The translations under genes and the position numbers were made by a program. The notes beneath the pieces were generated by a model that was not told the DNA's origin, did no database searches, and saw nothing but the letters and a program-made list of their open reading frames with translations. This document shows positions 38,184 through 45,545 of a DNA stretch of 64,000 nt, one piece after another. The first letter of the stretch is position 1. Each line of letters opens with the position of its first letter. Origin of the DNA: JAEUIT01 sp044220875 (GTDB taxonomy: Bacteria; Planctomycetota; Phycisphaerae; Phycisphaerales; SM1A02); assembly GCA_044220875.1 (NCBI GenBank), contig JBGAQH010000007.1, positions 124,001-188,000 of the forward strand, written 5' to 3'.

Positions 38184-39479
38184 ATGACGCCGTTTCTTGA
38201 TGAACTCCGCTGGCGCGGGCTTTTGGCCCAGACCACGTCCGATGCGATTCCTGCGTACCTCGCCAGTGGGTCGCGCGTCGCCTATGCGGGGTTCGATCCG
38301 ACCGCGGACAGTCTGACGATCGGCAACCTCATCCCGATGATGATGCTTGCCCACTTCCAGCGCTGCGGGCACAAGCCGATCGCGCTGATGGGCGGCGGCA
38401 CGGGGCTGATTGGCGATCCAAGCGGCAAGAGCGCCGAGCGGCAGTTGCAGACCTTCGAACAGGTGCAGGCCAAAGTCGACGCGATCGGCAACGTCTTCGC
38501 CCGTGTCATGGACTTCTCGGGGCCCCGCGCGGCGGTCGTCCTCAACAACGCCGACTGGTTGCGGAAGCTGAGCTTCATCGACGTCCTGCGCGACGTCGGC
38601 AAGCACTTCTCGGTCAACATGATGATCCAGAAGGAGTCGGTCGCCGCCCGGCTCAACACCCGCGAACAGGGGATCTCCTACACCGAGTTCTCCTACATGA
38701 TCCTGCAGGCGTATGACTTCCTGCATCTCCATCGCACCCACGGCTGCACGGTGCAGATGGGCGGCAGCGACCAGTTCGGCAACATCGTCGCGGGCATTGA
38801 CCTGATTCGCCGATCGGGCGGCCGCGACGAGGAGGAGCAGGAGATCCTCGCCTGCGGCATCACCGCGCCGCTGGTGACCAAGGCCGACGGCGGCAAGATC
38901 GGCAAGACCGAGAGCGGCGCGATCTGGCTCAGCGCCCACCGCACCAGTCCCTACGCCTTCTACCAGTTCTGGCTGAACGCCAGCGACGCCGACGTCAAGA
39001 ACTTCCTCCGCTGGTACACGTTCCTCACCCGCGAGGAGATCGAGGCCCTCGACCACGCGGTCGCGACGAATCCCGGCGCCCGCGAGGCCCAGCGCACGCT
39101 GGCCCGTGAGGTCGTCCGGATCCACCACGGTCCGACCGAGCTCGCGAAGGCCGAGGCCGCGGCGCAGGCGCTCTTCTCGGGCGACGTCCGCTCGCTCGAG
39201 CCGGCGATGCTCCGCGAGGTCTTCGCCGAGGTTCCGCGCTCGACGCATTCGATCACCGCGCTCGACGGCGAGGGGACGCCGCTTCTCGATCTCCTGCCCC
39301 AGACCTCGCTCGCGTCCAGCAAGCGCGAGGCGCGCGAGTTCCTCGCCAACGGCGCGGTGAGCGTCAACGGCGAGAAGGTCGGCCCCGAGCGACGGCTGAC
39401 GAGGAGCGATCTGTTAGGTGACAGCCTCGCGCTCCTGCGGCGCGGCAAGAAGCAGTGGCACGCGACCGAGTGGCAGTGA
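38184..39479 (+). CDS. tyrS: tyrosyl-tRNA synthetase
   Basis: A 431-residue class-I synthetase. The nucleotide-binding HIGH-type motif is SLTIGN (residues 43-48), and YAGFDPTADS and MGGSDQFGNI form the Tyr/ATP pocket. The KMSKS-type loop is KIGKT (238-242), and a C-terminal S4 domain binds tRNA (SSKREAREFLANGAVSVNG). The start at ATG 38184 excludes upstream sequence that belongs to the repeat element. The gene is bracketed by two copies of that element. Confidence 0.97.
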   Translation: MTPFLDELRWRGLLAQTTSDAIPAYLASGSRVAYAGFDPTADSLTIGNLIPMMMLAHFQRCGHKPIALMGGGTGLIGDPSGKSAERQLQTFEQVQAKVDAIGNVFARVMDFSGPRAAVVLNNADWLRKLSFIDVLRDVGKHFSVNMMIQKESVAARLNTREQGISYTEFSYMILQAYDFLHLHRTHGCTVQMGGSDQFGNIVAGIDLIRRSGGRDEEEQEILACGITAPLVTKADGGKIGKTESGAIWLSAHRTSPYAFYQFWLNASDADVKNFLRWYTFLTREEIEALDHAVATNPGAREAQRTLAREVVRIHHGPTELAKAEAAAQALFSGDVRSLEPAMLREVFAEVPRSTHSITALDGEGTPLLDLLPQTSLASSKREAREFLANGAVSVNGEKVGPERRLTRSDLLGDSLALLRRGKKQWHATEWQ

Positions 39480-39510
39480 GGCCGGCTGTCTGCGCAATTC
39501 GGGGCCTGAG

Positions 39511-39750
39511 TTCAACACAGAGGCACAGAGAACACAGAGGTTCACAGAGCAGCGATGCGAGGCAGGACGAGGACCTTTGACGGCACGCGGGCCTGACGTC
39601 CATCGCACGGCGGCGGGAGGTCGTGAGCGTTCTTCCTCGATCAAGCCCATTCGCCTGGCTGGCCGCATGACCGACGGCCTTTCCTGTCGCTCGCTTTCCC
39701 GATGCTCGCCTTCTCTGTGGCCCTCCGTGTTCTCTGTGCCTCTGTGTTGA
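39511..39750 (+). repeat. inverted-repeat element, CACAGAGGCACAGAG family (downstream of tyrS)
   Basis: The element has the same terminal arms as the copy upstream of tyrS: TTCAACACAGAGGCACAGAG at 39511 and, at 39710-39750, CTCTGTGGCCCTCCGTGTTC then TCTGTGCCTCTGTGTTGA. The interior is longer (about 150 bp) and unrelated in sequence as far as I can see. It occupies nearly all of the space between tyrS and ybbR; no gene is contained. Confidence 0.85.
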
Positions 39751-39781
39751 GCCTGATTGAACGGCGCAGGGTCCGGGCCTC

Positions 39782-40816
39782 TCACCCGGCGCTCTTCGCC
39801 CGCTCGCGCACCGTGAGCCGGACCTCGGGCGAAGTCTCGGTCGACTCGCCGATGCGGAGGACGCTGACGCCCGGCGGCAGCATCCACATCTCGACCCGCT
39901 TGCGGGTGACGCGGCGGGCGAGGTCGTCGGCGGTGAGGTGCACGAAGGCGAAGGCCTTGATGCGTCCCTCCTCGAGCTGTCGGATCGTCGCCGCCGGTCC
40001 CGTGACCTCGACGTCGCGCAGGTATTCGTTGCCGGACTCGATCGACACCTGATAGCCGTCGAGGTCGAGCGGCGGACCCGCAAGCTGCACCGGCACGAGG
40101 CGCAGCAGCGTGCTCGCCGAGCGAGACTGCAGGGTGAAGGTCACCTTCGCGCGATCGGGGAGGATCCGCACCAGACGGGCCTGACCCTCGAGCGCCTCCG
40201 GCACGCGAAGGGCGACCTCGAGGACGTGGCGACGTCCCGGCTCCTGGGCGTTGGCCTGCGTGGTCGGCACGAACGCCTCGATCGAGGGATCCGAACCGAG
40301 ACCGCTCACGAGCGCCTTCGGAAGCGTCACCTTGGCCATCGTCGGCGAGACCTCGGCCGCGCCGTTGAGCTGCACGCCGGGAATCACCGGCAGGATCTTC
40401 GCCTCGACCGTGATCGTCTCCATCACCTCGATCGAGGTCGATGCGGGCACGGCGCCGATGGCGACGACGCCGAGCGAGGTGAGCTCCTCGGAGCGATTGA
40501 TGGCGCCGGCGATGTCGACGGTGTGCGGCCCGGGCGAGGCCGGCACCTCCGGCCGTCCGGTGCGCAGCGTGATCGTCTTGCCGCTCAGGCGATCGGCGGC
40601 CCGCTCGAGCTCGTGCCGCGCGCCCTGCACGTCGAGACTCACCGCGATCGGCTCGGCGGGGGTGACGATGGTCCGCTCCGCGTCCCCCGGCACGAAGAGG
40701 ACTAACACTTCGACCGTCGAGGTCTCGCGCGTCTGCCCCGCGGCCCAGAGCCAGAGGAGAAGCGAGACGACGGTGACCACCGCGATGTTGGCCAGCATGG
40801 GACGAAGGCCGCTCAT
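39782..40816 (-). CDS. ybbR: YbbR-domain protein (CdaA regulator type)
   Basis: An N-terminal membrane helix (NIAVVTVVSLLLWLWAAG) is followed by an extracytoplasmic region with YbbR-type repeats (AEPIAVSLDVQGARHELERA, LPVQ-like strands, YQVSIESGNEYLRDVEVTGP). CdaR/YbbR proteins bind and modulate the membrane diadenylate cyclase CdaA. Its start overlaps the cdaA stop (ATGA), as expected for a coupled operon. The open frame reading farther upstream lies inside cdaA and is not used. Confidence 0.85.
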   Translation of the reverse strand: MSGLRPMLANIAVVTVVSLLLWLWAAGQTRETSTVEVLVLFVPGDAERTIVTPAEPIAVSLDVQGARHELERAADRLSGKTITLRTGRPEVPASPGPHTVDIAGAINRSEELTSLGVVAIGAVPASTSIEVMETITVEAKILPVIPGVQLNGAAEVSPTMAKVTLPKALVSGLGSDPSIEAFVPTTQANAQEPGRRHVLEVALRVPEALEGQARLVRILPDRAKVTFTLQSRSASTLLRLVPVQLAGPPLDLDGYQVSIESGNEYLRDVEVTGPAATIRQLEEGRIKAFAFVHLTADDLARRVTRKRVEMWMLPPGVSVLRIGESTETSPEVRLTVRERAKSAG

Positions 40817-41658
40817 GCCGCGTTCTCCGACTTGAGGGTGGTCGAGGATGCCGCCGCCGCGTCCGCCGCCTCGCTCTCGAGGACGACCACGAGCTTCTCC
40901 TTCACCGCATCGCGGGCGATGGGCCCGGAGAGCTGGCCGCGATGGGCGATGCGGATCGAGCCGGTCTCCTCGCTCACGATGACGACGACGCAGTCGGTGT
41001 CGACGGTCGCGCCGAGTCCGGCGCGGTGTCGGGCGCCGAGTTGCGACGGGACCGAGCCCTCCTCGGCGAGGGGAAGCTGCATCCCGGCGCACCAGATCCG
41101 ACCGCCGCGGATGACCGTCGCGAGATCGTGGAGCGGGTTGTTCGGCCAGAAGATGCTCTGGAGGAGCGGCGCGGTGAGCTTCGCGTCAAGCTCCGTGCCG
41201 CCCTCGGTGAGCGTTCCGAGCGGCACGCTCTTCTCGATGACGATGAGGGCGCCGAAGCGGCTGCGGCTGAGGACCTCGACGGCCTCGGCCACCTCGCCGG
41301 CCAGCGTGCTGGTCTGGCCGCGATTGCGGCCGAAGAGCCTGGTCTGTCCGAGCCGCGACATCGCCTGGCGGATCTCCGGCTGGAAGACGACGACGAGCGA
41401 GATGACCAGGAAGATCAGGACCTGGTCGGCGAGAAACCGAAGGCGACCGAAGGTGTCGGTGCCGCCGACCTGGGCGAGCACCCGGACCGCCAGGGCCACG
41501 AGTCCGACGACGAGGGCGAAGCCCTTGATCGCGCCGGCGCCGCGGGTGTTCCGCAGGAAGCGGACGATCATCCAGACGAAGATCCAGATGACGCCGATCT
41601 CCAGCGCCACTTCCCACGGGCTGTAGCCACGGAAAAGGCTCTGAAGGATGCTCGACAT
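40813..41658 (-). CDS. cdaA: membrane diadenylate cyclase CdaA
   Basis: Three N-terminal membrane segments (EIGVIWIFVWMIVRFL, GFALVVGLVALAVRVLAQVG, VLIFLVISLVVVF) lead into a DAC domain making cyclic di-AMP from two ATP. The RHR motif is intact (residues 210-212, LGARHRAG). The usual DGA motif reads DLA here (178-180, PLHDLATVIRGG), with the metal-binding Asp kept but Gly replaced by Leu. The start at 41658 fits the family N-terminus. It is followed by ybbR in an overlapping operon and is divergent from the 41.7-kb operon, 52 bp away. Confidence 0.93.
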   Translation of the reverse strand: MSSILQSLFRGYSPWEVALEIGVIWIFVWMIVRFLRNTRGAGAIKGFALVVGLVALAVRVLAQVGGTDTFGRLRFLADQVLIFLVISLVVVFQPEIRQAMSRLGQTRLFGRNRGQTSTLAGEVAEAVEVLSRSRFGALIVIEKSVPLGTLTEGGTELDAKLTAPLLQSIFWPNNPLHDLATVIRGGRIWCAGMQLPLAEEGSVPSQLGARHRAGLGATVDTDCVVVIVSEETGSIRIAHRGQLSGPIARDAVKEKLVVVLESEAADAAAASSTTLKSENAA

Positions 41659-41710
41659 CGTTGGCGATGATACAGGCCGATCGCGCGTTCCGTCCCGTAT
41701 CATCGGGTCC

Positions 41711-42328
41711 ATGTCCCGACTCTCCGGCTCCTATGACCTCGGACGCGCCACCGGCGTCTGCGCAGCCACTGGCGACACGCTTGAACAGGGCGCCCCGTGC
41801 GTCATCGCATTGGCCGAGGTCGACGATCCGCAGACCGCGAACGCGGGCACGCCTTCGGGCCTCTTCCTCCGGCGGCTCGAGTACTCGTTGGCCGCATGGA
41901 ACGGCGGGGCCAGGCCACGCGGGCTCTTCTGCTTCTGGCGCACGACCTGGACCGGCGGGCAGCAGCGCACGATGTTCGTCGACAACGAGACGCTCCTGGA
42001 CCTCTTCCTGCGCCTCGAGTCGGACGAGCGACCGCAGCGGCAGGCCTTCCGTTTCGTCCTCACCCTCTTCCTCGTTCGCAAGAAGCTCCTTCGCGTCGTC
42101 GGCCAGCGGCGTGAGCCGATGCCCGAGCGCGGTGCCCACGACGGCACGGACGCCCCCTCCGACGCAAGCTCGTCGCCGCCCCGCGAGCGCGAGTACTGGC
42201 TCGTCGCCATGCGCGGCACCGAGCCGACGGCCCCGCCGATCGCGGTGCTCAATCCGCGGCTGAAGGACGAGGACATCGAGGAAATCGCAGGTCAGCTCAG
42301 CGAGATCATGTCGGGAGAGGTCGGCTGA
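41711..42328 (+). CDS. hypothetical protein, first gene of lipoprotein/RDD operon
   Basis: A 205-residue soluble protein from ATG 41711. The N-terminus has GVCAATGDTLEQGAPC, a possible zinc-knuckle-like pair of Cys. The middle has FLRRLEYSLAAWNGG and LFCFWRTTW, and the C-terminus is Pro/Ser-rich then acidic (LKDEDIEEIAGQLSEIM). Its stop overlaps the start of the next gene by one base. The family is not recognised; planctomycete-type hypotheticals with this opening seem familiar, but I cannot name one. Confidence 0.75.
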   Translation: MSRLSGSYDLGRATGVCAATGDTLEQGAPCVIALAEVDDPQTANAGTPSGLFLRRLEYSLAAWNGGARPRGLFCFWRTTWTGGQQRTMFVDNETLLDLFLRLESDERPQRQAFRFVLTLFLVRKKLLRVVGQRREPMPERGAHDGTDAPSDASSSPPREREYWLVAMRGTEPTAPPIAVLNPRLKDEDIEEIAGQLSEIMSGEVG

Positions 42329-43398
42329 TGGACAGGCGTGCGGCCAGGACCATCGGACTCGGCGGGATGTGGGTCATCGCCAGCCTGGCGAGTGCTCTCG
42401 GCGGCTGCGCGACGGACCGTTCGGGCGAAGCGGGAAATCCCGGCGGCGATGGACCGTCGCCGGCCGTGGCTCCGCGCGAACCGGATGGCTCCGTCGAAGA
42501 GGGGACGCCACACACGGCGGCCCTGCCTCCAGCGCCCGCACCCGCTCCCTCGCCGGCCTATCTCACCGCCGTCGAGCGGCAGGCCCTGCGACTCCGCCGT
42601 CTTCAGTTCCTCGAGGCTCGCGGCACCGTCGAATTTCGTTGGCGCGACGAGAAGGGCAATCACTTTGAACAGGGCGACATCGACCTGTACCTGATTCTCC
42701 CCAACAAGACCGGCTTCAACATCTCGAAGCTCGGGGAGCGATTCGCGTGGATCGGCTCTGACGCGGAGCAGTGGTGGATCTTCCTCCTGAAGGAGAAGCC
42801 GACCTCGGTCCTGGTGCAGACATGGGCCGAATCGACCGAGTCGATTTGGGGCGAGGGCATGTCGGTCGTCTCGCCGAAGGCGCTCCTGCAGTTGGCCGGT
42901 TTCTCGCCCCTGCCCGACGCGAGTAGGGTGACGGTCGTTGAGGACGCAGCCGCCAAGACGATCGTGGTCGAGACGAAGAGCCACCCCGACGCGAATGCCG
43001 ACGCCAATGCCGACGCCAATGTCGACGGCGCTGCAGAACCTCGCCTCCGCTGGACGCTCGAGGCCTCGAGCGCCTTTCCGACCAAGGTCGAGGTACTCGA
43101 CGGCGCGGGGAGCGTGATTGCCACCGGCGTGCTCGAGAACTACGTCTCCGCGGCGCTTGAGGGAGTGCCGCCGGGGGACTTTCCGTGGGTGCCCCGTCAG
43201 ATCACGATTCGTCGGGCCGACGGTGGCGGCGAGCTGAAGATCTCGCTCGAGCGGCAGAGCGCCAGCGGCGAACGGCTTCAGCCTCGCTACTTCGACTTCA
43301 GCGAGCTGCGCCGGGCCTTCCATCCCGACGAGATCTATACCCGGGTCACCCCGCAGCCGGTCCATCCCTCGTCCGATGCGACGGGAACGCGACCGTGA
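42328..43398 (+). CDS. outer-membrane-type lipoprotein, LolA/LppX-like fold possible
   Basis: The signal peptide has a clear lipobox (ASALGGC). A Pro/Ala-rich linker is followed by a beta-rich domain (LQFLEARGTVEFRWRDEKGN, DIDLYLILPNKTGFNISKLG, IGSDAEQWWIFLLKEKPTSV). This resembles lipoproteins with a LolA-like half-barrel, a comparison based on pattern only. A small 12-bp repeat run (GCCGACGCCAAT) encodes DANADANADAN near residue 220. It overlaps both neighbours (ATG over TGA upstream, GTGA downstream), so it is the middle gene of a coupled operon. Confidence 0.75.
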   Translation: MDRRAARTIGLGGMWVIASLASALGGCATDRSGEAGNPGGDGPSPAVAPREPDGSVEEGTPHTAALPPAPAPAPSPAYLTAVERQALRLRRLQFLEARGTVEFRWRDEKGNHFEQGDIDLYLILPNKTGFNISKLGERFAWIGSDAEQWWIFLLKEKPTSVLVQTWAESTESIWGEGMSVVSPKALLQLAGFSPLPDASRVTVVEDAAAKTIVVETKSHPDANADANADANVDGAAEPRLRWTLEASSAFPTKVEVLDGAGSVIATGVLENYVSAALEGVPPGDFPWVPRQITIRRADGGGELKISLERQSASGERLQPRYFDFSELRRAFHPDEIYTRVTPQPVHPSSDATGTRP

Positions 43399-45182
43399 GC
43401 CCGCGCCGATTCGGGTTGATGATGGTGGCGCTTGCGGCGCTGGGGATGGCCCTCGCTTCCGCTGCCCGCGCCGAGCACACGCCGCCCCTTCTCGTGGCGA
43501 CGGCGCCGGCGGGGGGTGATCGGATCGGTACCGAACATCTCTGGATCCTGCTCTGGCAACCGAAGGGCACGACGGGGGGACGGTCGTCGAGCGGCTTCGG
43601 GTCTGGTTCATCGTCTGGCCCATCCAGCGGCCCATTGGGCGGCCCGTCCAGCGGGGGATCCGATTTCGCCGCGAAGCTCCTCCACTCGCCGCCGGAAAAC
43701 CCCGGGGCCATTCGGGTGGTCGCGGAGCACGCCGTCATGCCGATCGCCATGACCGCGTATGCCGACCGGGTCTGGCTGGTGCTGCCGCCGACCTCCTCCT
43801 TTCCGAACTCGCGCGATGTCGTGATGCACCGGATCGAGTGGAACCTCGCCACCAAGCAGAGTTTCGCTCAGCCTGCGGCGGGGCTTCTCCTGCCGAGCCT
43901 CCCCAGTGACGGTGACCTGGTCGGCTTCGCGGCCGATGCCCATGGCGTATGGGCCCTCATTCCCGCCTCGCCCGCAGCCCAGCGCGGCGTCCAGCGCGAA
44001 GGGGCGAGCGAGGCCGGGCGGCGCGAGGCGAACCTTTATTACCTCAGCCATGAGATGCGGAGCGGCGCCTGGCAGCAGGTCGATCTGCCGCGCGAACTGG
44101 TCCTGGCCGACGGGTTGGCCCGAGGTCCGCAGGGGGTCGCGGTGCTCGCGCCGATCGGCGGGCGGGAGCGATCGGACGCCGGCAGGCCCGACGCGGCGCG
44201 ATCCGAGGCGGGCACGCGCATCGGTCTGCCGACGCTGACCGGCGGATTGGTCGGGGATCGGCTCAGTGCGGTCTGGCAGCTCGATGAGGTCTCCGTGCCG
44301 CGCCGTTCGGGCGGTCACATGGTGCAGTGGATGGACGCCGGCGGCCGCTGGGCCTTCGTCGAGCGCCGCTCGGATGCGCCGCGCACCGTCGACCTTCGAT
44401 ATTGGCTCGATGGTCGGATCCTCCCGTGGACGAACATCTCCTTCGACCAGGAGGGATGGGCGGTCAGCGCCGCCGGCGCCGGGGCCGTCGCCATCCAACT
44501 CCGCGAGTCGCAGGCCTCCCGGGACGGCAAGCAATTGCCGGCCGTCGAGCGGGCCCACATCGGTACGAGCGTTGACGGCCAGGACCCGCCCTTCGTGCGG
44601 CTCACCCCGCCGGGCTTCGGCGCCGCGGCGTGGATCCACGTGCCGCTCCTCATGATGATGGCGATGGGCGCGCTCATGATCTTCGCCTTCGTCCGGGTCA
44701 TCGCCGCCCCGGAGGAGGCCCGCGAGCCGCTCGACGTGCCGGCCCTCGCACTCCACCGACGCGTTGGCGCCTTGGCGATCGATCTCGTTCCGCCGGCGGT
44801 CGTGGTCATGCTCCTCATGCGGGTGACGCCGGCCGAACTCCTGCAGCTTCCCTCCTGGACCGTGGATCTCCCGCGGTCGCTGCCGGCGATCCTCGTGATC
44901 GCGGGGCTCTGCATCCACACCGCCATCGCCGAATGGATCAGCGGGACGACGCTCGGCAAGCGACTGGCCGGCGCGGTGGTGGTGAGCGCCGACGGATCGC
45001 CCCCTCGGCTCTTCCAGGTCCTTCTCCGGAGCGCGTTCAAGGCCCTGGTCCTCGCCGCTCCCATCCTCTCGGTCTTCATGCTCTTCCAGCGCGACCGGCG
45101 GGGGATTGGGGACATCGCCTCCGGCACAGTGGTCATCGACACCCACCCGGCGTCCGGCGAGCCGCTCGAACACGACGAGTAG
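43395..45182 (+). CDS. RDD-family membrane protein with exported N-terminal domain
   Basis: GTG 43395 overlaps the preceding stop (GTGA) and gives a signal peptide (FGLMMVALAALGMALASAARA). A long extracytoplasmic region carries a Gly/Ser-rich loop (SSSGFGSGSSSGPSSGPLGG). A membrane helix (PLLMMMAMGALMIFAFVRVI) is followed by a C-terminal RDD domain (LHRRVGALAIDLVPPAVVV, SGTTLGKRLAGAVVV, DRRGIGDIASGTVVI). RDD proteins are poorly characterised, some being linked to ion transport. The combination with a large exported domain is unusual. Confidence 0.8.
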   Translation: MSPRRFGLMMVALAALGMALASAARAEHTPPLLVATAPAGGDRIGTEHLWILLWQPKGTTGGRSSSGFGSGSSSGPSSGPLGGPSSGGSDFAAKLLHSPPENPGAIRVVAEHAVMPIAMTAYADRVWLVLPPTSSFPNSRDVVMHRIEWNLATKQSFAQPAAGLLLPSLPSDGDLVGFAADAHGVWALIPASPAAQRGVQREGASEAGRREANLYYLSHEMRSGAWQQVDLPRELVLADGLARGPQGVAVLAPIGGRERSDAGRPDAARSEAGTRIGLPTLTGGLVGDRLSAVWQLDEVSVPRRSGGHMVQWMDAGGRWAFVERRSDAPRTVDLRYWLDGRILPWTNISFDQEGWAVSAAGAGAVAIQLRESQASRDGKQLPAVERAHIGTSVDGQDPPFVRLTPPGFGAAAWIHVPLLMMMAMGALMIFAFVRVIAAPEEAREPLDVPALALHRRVGALAIDLVPPAVVVMLLMRVTPAELLQLPSWTVDLPRSLPAILVIAGLCIHTAIAEWISGTTLGKRLAGAVVVSADGSPPRLFQVLLRSAFKALVLAAPILSVFMLFQRDRRGIGDIASGTVVIDTHPASGEPLEHDE

Positions 45183-45545
45183 CCTCTCCCGCCCATTCGG
45201 CGACATCGGAGAACGAAAGCGACCGAGAGCGCATTGTCGGCGCGGCCCAGTCGCTTCGGCTCGCCCGATGGGGTCTTTGAGGACCTCGCATCGCGTCGGG
45301 CTGGGAGCATCGGGCTGGGGCCGTCGGGCTGGGGCGTCGGCGGCAACGACCGGTATCGCGCAAGAAGCACCCCGACAGTCAAGCGGTTTCGGCCCGTCGG
45401 CCGATACTCGCTGTGCCTGCGTCGGGCGCCCGCGTGTGCGGTCGCCTGCCGTCGGCTGCAATCCACATTGGCAGCGAAGGATTCGCTGCTGATCGTCGCG
45501 CTCGACACCGCCTCGCGCGGGCCTCGAACGCCATGAGCGGATCTC
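45183..45545 (+). other. intergenic region before the flagellar cluster
   Basis: These 363 bp hold no convincing gene. Around 45296-45340 there is a short imperfect tandem repeat of about 14 bp (three copies of TCGGGCTGGG with variable ends). The promoter for the TPR/flagellar genes should lie here. TTGGCAGCGAAGGATTCGCT (45466-45485) loosely recalls a sigma-54 site, but its GG-to-GC spacing is too long, so it is not claimed. Confidence 0.5.

Noticed and set aside
45466..45485. Sigma-54-like site TTGGCAGC...TTCGCT before the flagellar cluster
   Set aside because: The GG-to-GC distance is 13 bases rather than 10, so it cannot be supported.
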